A stretch of 46,729 nucleotides of DNA from CALSPH01 sp041690035. GTDB lineage: Bacteria > Bacteroidota > Bacteroidia > NS11-12g > UBA955. The notes below the pieces were generated by a model. The model was not told where the DNA came from and made no database searches. It saw only the letters and a list, made by a program, of their open reading frames with translations. The stretch spans positions 1 through 46,729 of the forward strand of contig JBDNFC010000010.1 of assembly GCA_041690035.1 (NCBI GenBank), given 5' to 3'. Shown here one piece after another: positions 1-7,162 of this stretch (its first letter is position 1; the number at the start of each line of letters is the position of its first letter). The position numbers and the translations under genes were made by a program.

Positions 1-51
1 CCAATAGAAAGTGTAGAAGCTTTGGTAAATATTATGAATAAATATAAGTAA
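1..51 (+). CDS. serC: Phosphoserine aminotransferase, C-terminal end (partial)
   Basis: The first 51 bases read open and end at TAA (49-51). They encode 16 residues beginning PIESVEALV, which resembles the conserved C-terminal helix of SerC (PIEGVEALV-like). SerC converts 3-phosphohydroxypyruvate to phosphoserine with PLP, the step after SerA. The serA start follows 5 bases later, and serC-serA-DUF1015 is a common order in Bacteroidota. That adjacency supports the call more than the short sequence does. The rest of the gene lies outside the window. Confidence 0.65.
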   Translation, partial: PIESVEALVNIMNKYK

Positions 52-56
52 AAATA

Positions 57-1013
57 ATGAGGATATTAGCAAATGACGGCATTGATGATGCTGGAAAAAC
101 TATTTTAGAAAATGCAGGATTTGAAGTAGATACGATAAAGATAGATCAAGAGAATTTAATTAATCTCATTAATAATTATGATGCAATTATTATTAGAAGC
201 GCTACTAAAATTAAGAAAGACTTATTAGACAAATGCACAAATTTAAAAGCCATAGGAAGAGCTGGTGTAGGTATGGATAATATTGATGTGGAGTATGCAA
301 GGGCTAAAGGAATAAAAGTATTAAATACTCCTGCAGCCAGCTCGCGTTCAGTTGCAGAATTAGTTTTTTGCCATTTATTGGCTGGGGCAAGGTTTGTAGC
401 TGAAACTAATAGAGGGCTATCAAATGATGCAAATGCAAATTTTAATGCATTAAAAAAAACTGCATCATCGGGCATAGAACTTCATGGAAAAACATTAGGC
501 ATTATTGGTTTTGGAAGAATAGGCCAAGCCTGCGCTAAAATAGGTATTGGTATGGGAATGAAAATATCATATTTTGACCCTTATTTGCCTGAAGTAAATA
601 TTAGTATCGAATTAGATCAAGAATTTGGTATTGCACCTTTAATCCTGCCATTAACATCAATGGATGAAATAGAAGATGTATTAAAAATTGCAGATTTTTT
701 GACCCTCCATATTCCAGGTGGTGCTAAACCAGTAATTGGTGAAAATGAAATTAAATTAATGAAGCGCAACGCTGGTTTAATAAATTGTTCTAGAGGAGGA
801 ATTGTTGACGAGAAAGCCCTTTACAATGCCCTTGTTAATGGAAAATTAGCATTTGCAGGATTAGACGTTTTTGAAACAGAACCTCCTGTAAATTTAGAAT
901 TAACAAAATTGAAAAATATTTCATTAAGCCCGCATATTGGCGCTAGCACAATAGAGGCTCAAGAACGAGTAGGAATAGAAATGGCTACAAAAATGATTGA
1001 AGCTCTAAAATAG
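57..1013 (+). CDS. serA: D-3-phosphoglycerate dehydrogenase, short form without ACT domain
   Basis: The product oxidises 3-phosphoglycerate to 3-phosphohydroxypyruvate with NAD, the first step of serine synthesis, in the cytoplasm. The 318-residue protein has the D-isomer-specific 2-hydroxyacid dehydrogenase fold. The nucleotide-binding motif GFGRIGQ lies near residue 151. The catalytic Arg is in SRGG near 245, the Glu in FETEP near 273, and the His in SPHIGAST near 292. It stops right after the catalytic core, so the C-terminal ACT domain that gives serine feedback inhibition in the long enterobacterial form is absent. The ATG at 57 follows the serC stop by 5 bases, so it is probably co-transcribed. 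A related hydroxyacid dehydrogenase cannot be fully excluded, but the serC context makes SerA likely. Confidence 0.92.
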   Translation: MRILANDGIDDAGKTILENAGFEVDTIKIDQENLINLINNYDAIIIRSATKIKKDLLDKCTNLKAIGRAGVGMDNIDVEYARAKGIKVLNTPAASSRSVAELVFCHLLAGARFVAETNRGLSNDANANFNALKKTASSGIELHGKTLGIIGFGRIGQACAKIGIGMGMKISYFDPYLPEVNISIELDQEFGIAPLILPLTSMDEIEDVLKIADFLTLHIPGGAKPVIGENEIKLMKRNAGLINCSRGGIVDEKALYNALVNGKLAFAGLDVFETEPPVNLELTKLKNISLSPHIGASTIEAQERVGIEMATKMIEALK

Positions 1014-1026
1014 CGCGACCGAATAA

Positions 1027-2211
1027 ATGATATTATTGCCATTTAAAGCTTGGCTTCCTAAGCAAGAATTTGCAGAATTAGTTGCAGCAAAAAGTACAGG
1101 ATACGCTAATAGTCAGGAAATTATAAAATTATTGCAAAATAATCCTTTGAGTTATTTGCACGCTGTTAAACCCTACCTGCACTTTGGCACCGAAAATAAG
1201 ATTCCTGAATTGCATTTTGCCTATGGAGCCAATTATATAAAGCAACTTCAGGAGCAAAGTGTAATTAAGCAAGAACAAAAAAATGCTTTTTATCTTTATA
1301 AACAAAGTAATGAAAGTGAAAATTCAGAGTTTTATGGTTTAATATCCTTATGCAATCACCAATCTTACATGCAAGGAAAAATCAAGTTGCATGAAAAGAC
1401 CATTACTGAAAAAGAAAACTTATTAATAGAACATATTAAATACACAAAAATGTCGGGTGAACCGGTATTAATGATGCATGCTTACAATAAAAAACTGGAT
1501 GAATATTTTTTGTCAATAATGAAAACACAGGCCAATTTATTCCTTAATCAAGAAAATGTAGCGCATCAAGTGTGGGTAATAGATAATGAAGACGATATTG
1601 CTAGAATTAGCAGTTTTTATCAAAAAATTGATTCATTGTATTTAGCCGATGGTCACCACCGATCTGCTGCAATAAACAGGTATATCGCTGATAAAAAAAT
1701 AGCTGCAAAAGGATTTATGTCGTTGTCTATGTTTGCAAATCATTTAAAAATTTTACCATTTCATCGCATGATTAGAAGCAATGGAATTGATTTAATTTCA
1801 GGATTGCAAAAAAGAGGATTCAATATTACAAAAAGTGATAATCCAGTAATGCCTTTTGAACGCAATTGCTTTGGCCTTTTTTATAACAACGAATGGTATG
1901 CAATGAATTGGTGCAACAATCCGGCCTATTCCCTAGATGTGATTTGTATTGAAAATGAGGTTTTATTGAAAATATTAGCTATTACTAACTCTCAAATTGA
2001 TGATAATATAGACTTTATTGCAGGAAATAATACTGTAAACCAAATATTAAACACCATGGTATCTAAAAATTTTGATACCTTAATTACATTGCATCATTGC
2101 GAAATAGAGGATGTATGCAAAATTGCAGATAATGGAAGTATAATGCCCCCTAAATCTACTTATATTTTGCCAAAATTGCTTACTGGGTTTACAATTCATG
2201 AGCTCATTTAG
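1027..2211 (+). CDS. DUF1015 family protein
   Basis: This 394-residue soluble protein belongs to the DUF1015 family, whose biochemical function is not established. The recognisable hallmark is the ADGHHRSAA segment near residue 208, matching the family's ADGHHR motif, which resembles a ParB/sulfiredoxin-like nucleotide-binding loop. The family is recurrently found beside serA and serC in Bacteroidota, Clostridia and others. It starts 13 bases after the serA stop, so it is probably the last gene of the serine operon. A role connected to serine metabolism, such as a serine kinase-like activity, is inference from the motif and the neighbourhood. No signal peptide or membrane segment is visible. 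Family assignment is secure; function is not. Confidence 0.85.
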   Translation: MILLPFKAWLPKQEFAELVAAKSTGYANSQEIIKLLQNNPLSYLHAVKPYLHFGTENKIPELHFAYGANYIKQLQEQSVIKQEQKNAFYLYKQSNESENSEFYGLISLCNHQSYMQGKIKLHEKTITEKENLLIEHIKYTKMSGEPVLMMHAYNKKLDEYFLSIMKTQANLFLNQENVAHQVWVIDNEDDIARISSFYQKIDSLYLADGHHRSAAINRYIADKKIAAKGFMSLSMFANHLKILPFHRMIRSNGIDLISGLQKRGFNITKSDNPVMPFERNCFGLFYNNEWYAMNWCNNPAYSLDVICIENEVLLKILAITNSQIDDNIDFIAGNNTVNQILNTMVSKNFDTLITLHHCEIEDVCKIADNGSIMPPKSTYILPKLLTGFTIHELI

Positions 2212-2437
2212 CTTCTATCATTCTTGCTTTTAATCAAACTTTCGAATACCTTAAACCTAACCTTGTTTAAATATATAACCATATTTTCTTTTACAAGCAA
2301 CTAAATGGAGATGTTTACTATTTCTATAATTGTCGTCTGACAAATATCTTAAACCCAACTTACGTGCTGTAGTTCACAATGTCAGTCAAAAACACAATTA
2401 AGACAGGTGGGCAAAAAAGATTTTAATTCTCAACAAT

Positions 2438-2493
2438 AGTGGTTCTATTTTAAGAATAAAATCGAGATAGTTTTGGCTGTAAGTAAAATCCTC
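2438..2493. repeat. Degenerate dispersed repeat, copy A
   Basis: Bases 2438-2468 match 30905-30936 with two substitutions and one indel (shared core TTCTATTTTAAGAAT). They are followed directly by AGTTTTGGCTGTAAGT (2469-2484), which matches 30955-30970 at 15 of 16 positions, and then by AATCCTC. The other copy carries 18 extra bases between the two blocks. Neither copy is coding. Confidence 0.55.
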
Positions 2494-2610
2494 AAAAATT
2501 TTTTTGATTCAACTGTCTATTTAAAAGATGCAAAAAATATTTTGTAATCATTAGCTTTACTCATTTTGTTTTTATTATGCCTAGGAGCGGAGGACATTCT
2601 TGTTTAATAC

Positions 2611-2649
2611 AAAAAACCTTCGTGGCTTTTTTTAAGAAAGCCGGTTTTT
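2611..2649 (+). terminator. Nested hairpin with T-rich 3' arm, possible terminator
   Basis: Outer arms AAAAACC/GGTTTTT enclose inner arms GGCTTT/AAAGCC. A TTCGT bulge lies on the 5' side only. The 3' arm ends in a T run, so it could terminate rightward transcription, although it lies 400 bases past the DUF1015 gene. Confidence 0.35.
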
Positions 2650-2884
2650 CAAAAATAAGGCGTTTATTCTATTTCTAGCATCATCAATTTGGTCATTAAA
2701 TTGGTCAAAATTTACTTAGTATAGTGATGTAAACCATTTGTTAAAGCGCGTGGTTGTTTGCTAAACAAAAAATTAAACAAAATAATTTATATTTATTTAA
2801 AAAACTATAAATCAACTAATTGAAACAAGTTAATTAAATGATAAAATTTGCTATTTGCTAAGGATTTATATATTATTATAGTAT

Positions 2885-2912
2885 ACAAATGTAAACTTTG
2901 GTTTACATTTGT
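2885..2912 (+). promoter_or_regulatory. Perfect 12-bp inverted repeat overlapping the -7 box of the XRE gene
   Basis: ACAAATGTAAAC (2885-2896) and GTTTACATTTGT (2901-2912) are perfect reverse complements separated by TTTG. The right arm contains TACATTTG (2904-2911), an exact match to the Bacteroidota -7 element TAnnTTTG. It ends 4 bases before the ATG at 2916. A dimeric repressor on this dyad would block RNA polymerase directly, so autoregulation by the adjacent HTH protein is the natural inference. No TTG lies 20 bases upstream of the -7 box. Confidence 0.75.
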
Positions 2913-2915
2913 AAC

Positions 2916-3269
2916 ATGAAAGCACAATTTCTTTTCATCATTCAACACTACAAACTTAGTCAGCAAGAATTGAGCGAAAAACTAGGAGTAAGTAAATCCA
3001 CCATTTCACATATCATTTCTGGAAGAAATAAACCTGGCTTAGAAATGATTCAAGCAATTCATGAACAGTTCAATGAGATAAATTTAAAGTGGTTATTGAC
3101 CCTAAAAGGAAAGCCATTGATAGAAATTACAACAGAAACATCCATTTTGGATATAAATCAAATAAAGCTGTCTCAGATAGCTGAAGAGTTAAAGAAGTTG
3201 GAATATAGCATTGATTTAACCCATAGAGAACTTCAGCATCAATTGAAAAGTATTAAAGACAAAATTTAG
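2916..3269 (+). CDS. XRE-family helix-turn-helix regulator, probably autoregulated
   Basis: This is a 117-residue DNA-binding protein. The HTH_3 (Cro/CI-like) domain spans residues 5-60, with helix-turn-helix LSQQELSEKLGVSKSTISHI and the wing-side ISGRNKPGLEMI. The segment INLKWLLTLKGKP is typical of Bacteroidota XRE proteins. The C-terminal 35 residues are heptad-like and charged, a likely dimerisation coiled coil. I chose ATG 2916 because a longer frame from TTG 2898 would begin inside the operator/promoter. Its start lies 4 bases from a TAnnTTTG box, so the mRNA may be leaderless. No toxin, integrase or phage gene is adjacent. The regulator stands alone between a gene-poor stretch and a ZIP transporter, and its targets are unknown. 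Confidence 0.85.
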   Translation: MKAQFLFIIQHYKLSQQELSEKLGVSKSTISHIISGRNKPGLEMIQAIHEQFNEINLKWLLTLKGKPLIEITTETSILDINQIKLSQIAEELKKLEYSIDLTHRELQHQLKSIKDKI

Positions 3270-3323
3270 AAAGTTAAAAATCAATCGTTCATATCTTGTC
3301 TATTTAATAAAGTTTACTTCATT

Positions 3324-3331
3324 TAACTTTG
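3324..3331 (+). promoter_or_regulatory. -7 promoter box for ZIP transporter
   Basis: TAACTTTG matches TAnnTTTG exactly and lies 10 bases before the ATG at 3342. No TTG is found at the 20-base spacing; the nearest, at 3296-3298, is 25 bases away. Confidence 0.5.
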
Positions 3332-3341
3332 TAAAAGTTTT

Positions 3342-4172
3342 ATGTATAATGAACTAAAAATTTGGTTTCTAGAACTTGGTCCAGTTTGGCAAGCATTATT
3401 GGCTTGTACATTTACATGGTTACTTACTGCTTTAGGAGCCTCAGTTGTATTTTTATTTAAAGATTTAAAACGCAGGTGGCTAGATTTTATGCTTGGTTTT
3501 ACAGGCGGAGTAATGATAGCTGCAAGCTTTTGGTCATTATTAACTCCTGCCATAGAGCTTTCTGAACCTACATTTGGAAAGGCGCTTTCGTGGATTCCTG
3601 CTGCAGTTGGTTTTGCCATGGGGGCAGGGTTTATTTATATCATAGATCAGGTTTTACCACATTTGCATATAAATAATAATTTATCAGAAAGTGAAGGTGT
3701 AAAAACCACTTGGGATCGCACAATATTGCTTGTAATGGCAATTACTTTACACAATATTCCAGAGGGATTGGCAATAGGAGTATCTTTTGGCGCAGTAGCT
3801 ATGGGTTATCCAAATTTTGAAATCGGGGCTGCGATTGCATTAGCAATAGGAATTGGCATACAAAATTTTCCTGAAGGAATTGCTGTTGCGGTTCCTTTAA
3901 GAAGGCAAGGTGTAAGTAAGTTTAAAAGTTTTTGGTGGGGGCAGCTTTCTGCTATAGTAGAGCCAATAGCAGGTGTAATAGGAGCGGTTGCTGTTATTTA
4001 TATGCAACCAATTTTGCCTTATGCACTTAGTTTTGCTGCAGGTGCAATGATATATGTAGTCGTAGAAGAAGTTATTCCTGAAACACAGAAAGATAAGTAT
4101 GCAGATTTTGCTACCTTGGGTTTAGTTATTGGGTTTATTATTATGATGAGTTTAGACGTAGGGCTTGGTTAA
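3342..4172 (+). CDS. ZIP family divalent metal transporter
   Basis: This 276-residue inner-membrane protein has about eight hydrophobic segments and imports divalent metals such as zinc, with iron or manganese possible. The transport-site motifs are visible: HNIPEG near residue 138 (TM4) and QNFPEG near 174 (TM5), where many ZIPs have a His in place of the Gln. A charged, His-containing loop (LPHLHINNN, residues about 105-113) between TM3 and TM4 could bind metal. The sequence is closest in style to the GufA/ZupT branch. Metal specificity cannot be read from the sequence. It has its own promoter box, and the next gene starts 26 bases after its stop on the same strand. Confidence 0.88.
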   Translation: MYNELKIWFLELGPVWQALLACTFTWLLTALGASVVFLFKDLKRRWLDFMLGFTGGVMIAASFWSLLTPAIELSEPTFGKALSWIPAAVGFAMGAGFIYIIDQVLPHLHINNNLSESEGVKTTWDRTILLVMAITLHNIPEGLAIGVSFGAVAMGYPNFEIGAAIALAIGIGIQNFPEGIAVAVPLRRQGVSKFKSFWWGQLSAIVEPIAGVIGAVAVIYMQPILPYALSFAAGAMIYVVVEEVIPETQKDKYADFATLGLVIGFIIMMSLDVGLG

Positions 4173-4198
4173 TTATTATTATACGATAAACCATAATT

Positions 4199-5158
4199 AT
4201 GCAAATATTAAAAACAACTATTAAACCGGGCAAAACGATTTTATACTTCGACATCGCAAAACTGCATACAGGAACAAGTATTGAAGTGCCGATAATAATT
4301 GAAAAATCTAATTTGGAAGGACCTACAGTACTCATTACTGCAGGATTGCACGGTGATGAGGTAAATGGTGTAGAAATTGTGAGACAAATTATTGCAAAAA
4401 AATATAATGTACCAGATTGTGGTACAGTAATTTGTATACCGGTAATTAATGTTTTTGGTTTCTTAAATCAAGATAGAAAATTCCCTGATGGAAGAGATCT
4501 TAATCGTGTATTTCCTGGCAATAAAAACGGTTCGCTGGCAGCTAGATATGCTAAAAAAATACTGGATGAAATTATACCCGATGTAGATTTTGTGTTAGAT
4601 TTTCACACTGGTGGCGGCAATAGATTTAATTATTCGCAAATAAGAATAGATACTAATCAAGAATCTGATTTGGCACTTGCAAAAGTTTTTGGATGCAAAT
4701 TTATACTCCATTCTAAATTAATGGATAAAACATTTAGGAAATCGCTTATTAAACTTGGTAAAAAGGTGCTGCTTTTTGAAGGAGGTAAAAACTTACATCT
4801 AGATAAAGAAGTGACCAAAGCAGGAATTGGTGGAGCATTGAGGGTTATGCAATCGCTGGGTGTAAGAAATTTTAATGGAGTATTGACGCAGTTTCCTAGG
4901 GCTGAATCAACTATATTTGTAAAATCATCATTTTGGGTAAGAGCGCATTACTCTGGTTTATTTAGACGAACAAAAACATTAGGAGATTTAGTTAAAAAAG
5001 GAGATGTAATTGGTAGTATATCAAATCCTTATGGCGATTTTGAAAAATTTGTAAAATCACCTTATAATGGATATATTATTTGCGCTACTCATCAACCTAT
5101 TGTTAATCAGGGCGATGCACTTATTCACATTAGTAATAACCATGAATTATTGGTTTGA
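4199..5158 (+). CDS. Succinylglutamate desuccinylase/aspartoacylase family zinc hydrolase
   Basis: This 319-residue member of the M14-like aspartoacylase family (AstE/ASPA) hydrolyses amide bonds of N-acylated amino acids or related small molecules. Zinc ligands are visible as H51 and E54 in GLHGDEVNG and H136 in DFHTGGG. DLNRVFPG (residues 100-107) is the conserved substrate-binding stretch. The C-terminal part (about 240-319) contains GDLVKKGDVIGSI and resembles a small beta-barrel/biotinyl-like domain. There are no arg-catabolism genes nearby, so AstE function is unlikely and the substrate is unknown. It follows the ZIP transporter by 26 bases, which is compatible with metal supply but not proof of it. 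Confidence 0.85.
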   Translation: MQILKTTIKPGKTILYFDIAKLHTGTSIEVPIIIEKSNLEGPTVLITAGLHGDEVNGVEIVRQIIAKKYNVPDCGTVICIPVINVFGFLNQDRKFPDGRDLNRVFPGNKNGSLAARYAKKILDEIIPDVDFVLDFHTGGGNRFNYSQIRIDTNQESDLALAKVFGCKFILHSKLMDKTFRKSLIKLGKKVLLFEGGKNLHLDKEVTKAGIGGALRVMQSLGVRNFNGVLTQFPRAESTIFVKSSFWVRAHYSGLFRRTKTLGDLVKKGDVIGSISNPYGDFEKFVKSPYNGYIICATHQPIVNQGDALIHISNNHELLV

Positions 5159-5230
5159 TTATTTTAAAAATTAAAAATAATTTATGCTTTGTGATTGGTT
5201 TGTAAATATTTGCTTTAATTTGCATTTGCA

Positions 5231-7066
5231 TTGAAAAACACATTTGCAATCATAAAACGGACACTAAAGTTTGCTGGTAAACTCCATCATTATTTGCCAG
5301 AATACCTTATTTATACCATATTAGGCATATTTTTAGGCTTAGTAAATATCGCTCTTCTTATCCCTGTTTTACGTGTGCTTTTTGAAAACCAAATTACTAA
5401 TATTGATAAGCCTGCTTTGGTCTACAACATAGGTTATATTATTGAATATTTTAATTATTGGATAAATAACGCAATGACAAACTATGGAAAATTGTATGGT
5501 TTGAGCATCATTGCCTTAGTAATTGGAGCTTCATCATTATTGGCAAATTTATTTAGATACTTAGCTACTAAAACCCTAATTAGATTTAGGCTGTACATCA
5601 TGCAAGACATTAGAAATAAACTATTTAAACAATATCTAAATAGTGATATATCATTTTTTCAAAAAAATAGCCGCAGCACACTCGTTAATACTTTGACCAA
5701 TGAAGTATATGAGCTTGAGCATAGCCTATTAGGGGCTTATCAGGTAATTATGAGAGATCCTCTCGTGATTTTTTTTTATTTTTGTGCACTTTTTTATATG
5801 AGTTTTCAATTAACTCTTTTTGCAGTATTCTTTTTTCCAGTAGCTGGGTTTATTATTTCTAGGGTGATAAAAAAATTAAAAAGTTATGGCTATTTTAGTC
5901 AGGCATATGCATCAAAAATATTGGCTAAGGTAGATGAAAGTGTGTCAAATATTAAAATTATTAAAAGTTTTGATGCCATGGATAAAACAATTAATGAATT
6001 TGAGGAAATCAACCAAAGTTTTACTCAAGCAAGTAAAAAGTTATTTGTAAAAAGAGAATTGGCGGCTCCTGCGTCCGAATTTATGGGTGTTTGCGCTGTT
6101 TTGGGACTTGTATTATTTGGAGGATATTTAATTTTTGATAAAAAAACCACATTAGATGGCGCAATGTTTATTGGCTATATCGCCTTATTTATTCAAATGA
6201 TTCAGCCATTTAAGAATATTGCTAGCAGCAGCAGTAGTATTCAGCGTGGAATAGTAAGTGCAGAAAAACTTTTTAGTCTTTTAGATGAACAACCTCAAAT
6301 TGTAGCTAAAAAACCAGTTTTATCGAATGCTTCAATCACAAATTCGTTTAGTTTTAATAATGTTTCTTTTTCATATCAAGAAGATGACGAAATAATAAAA
6401 GGCATTAGCTTTAATCTGTTAAAAGGCGAAAAACTTGCCCTTGTAGGCGAAAGCGGAGCAGGAAAATCTACCATTGCAGATTTGTGCTCAAGGTTTTATG
6501 ATGTTTCATCAGGCGAAATACTCATTGATAATATAAATATTAAGCACATAGCGCTTAGCAATTTGCGTCAAATGATTGGAATTGTAACACAAGAACCAAT
6601 ATTATTTTTTGATACCATTTATGAAAATATCAAATATAATACAAACGCAATAGAGCAAGAAGTTATTGATGCAGCAAAAAATGCAAATGCTCACGATTTT
6701 ATAATGCAACTGCCTCAAAAGTATCAAACCATTGTTGGCGATAGAGGCAATAGGTTGAGCGGAGGCCAAAAACAGCGCATCACAATTGCAAGAGCGATTT
6801 TGAAAAACCCTCAATTGTTAATATTAGATGAAGCAACATCAGCGCTAGATACTGAAAGCGAAAAAGCAGTACAAGATGCTTTAGAAAATTTAATGACATC
6901 TAGAACAAGTATCATTATAGCACATAGGCTAAGTACCGTAAAAAATTGCGATAAAATTATCGTTTTAAAACAAGGTGAAATTGTAGAATATGGCACGCAC
7001 ACTGGATTGATAGAAAAAAACGGATATTACAAAAAATTAGTAAGTCTCCAGCAATTAATTGATTAA
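5231..7066 (+). CDS. ABC transporter, fused permease/ATPase (MsbA-like exporter)
   Basis: This 611-residue half-transporter has an N-terminal six-helix membrane domain (about 1-330). Its C-terminal ATPase has Walker A GESGAGKST near 408, signature LSGGQKQRI near 515, Walker B LLILDEATSALD near 535 and switch motif AHRLST near 568. It would act as a dimer in the inner membrane. MsbA-type lipid A/phospholipid flipping is plausible for a Bacteroidota housekeeping copy, but drug export is equally consistent with the motifs. The start is TTG (5231); no ATG occurs in frame until about residue 80, well inside the membrane domain. The 72 bases upstream carry several TTTGC words but no exact TAnnTTTG. 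Confidence 0.88.
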   Translation: MKNTFAIIKRTLKFAGKLHHYLPEYLIYTILGIFLGLVNIALLIPVLRVLFENQITNIDKPALVYNIGYIIEYFNYWINNAMTNYGKLYGLSIIALVIGASSLLANLFRYLATKTLIRFRLYIMQDIRNKLFKQYLNSDISFFQKNSRSTLVNTLTNEVYELEHSLLGAYQVIMRDPLVIFFYFCALFYMSFQLTLFAVFFFPVAGFIISRVIKKLKSYGYFSQAYASKILAKVDESVSNIKIIKSFDAMDKTINEFEEINQSFTQASKKLFVKRELAAPASEFMGVCAVLGLVLFGGYLIFDKKTTLDGAMFIGYIALFIQMIQPFKNIASSSSSIQRGIVSAEKLFSLLDEQPQIVAKKPVLSNASITNSFSFNNVSFSYQEDDEIIKGISFNLLKGEKLALVGESGAGKSTIADLCSRFYDVSSGEILIDNINIKHIALSNLRQMIGIVTQEPILFFDTIYENIKYNTNAIEQEVIDAAKNANAHDFIMQLPQKYQTIVGDRGNRLSGGQKQRITIARAILKNPQLLILDEATSALDTESEKAVQDALENLMTSRTSIIIAHRLSTVKNCDKIIVLKQGEIVEYGTHTGLIEKNGYYKKLVSLQQLID

Positions 7067-7133
7067 TTGATTGATTTTTTTATTTAAAAATATTGTATTC
7101 CTATTAGATTAAGGTAATATGCATTTTAATTTA

Positions 7134-7141
7134 TATTTTTG
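7134..7141 (+). promoter_or_regulatory. -7 promoter box for the E1 gene
   Basis: TATTTTTG matches TAnnTTTG, 21 bases before ATG 7163. It overlaps the TTG at 7139 that would otherwise open the longest frame, which argues against that longer start. Confidence 0.5.
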
Positions 7142-7162
7142 CGGCAAGTGAATAAGCCAGCA

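Larger units (their letters stand above)
2212..2884. other. Gene-poor stretch with degenerate repeat and a hairpin
   Basis: No convincing coding frame is seen in about 670 bases. It contains one copy of a degenerate dispersed repeat (2438-2493, second copy 30905-30993) and a nested hairpin at 2611-2649. It also has two close direct repeats of AATTTGGTCA/AAATTGGTCA around 2686-2707, and an operator-like sequence at 2727-2741. The 3' half is very AT-rich. It may be the scar of a lost element. Confidence 0.5.

Noticed and set aside
2898..2915. TTG start giving a 123-residue XRE protein
   Set aside because: These codons lie within the inverted repeat and -7 box; the ATG at 2916 gives a normal HTH N-terminus.
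7139..7162. TTG start for the E1 gene
   Set aside because: It overlaps the promoter box; ATG 7163 is preferred, with GTG 7148 possible.
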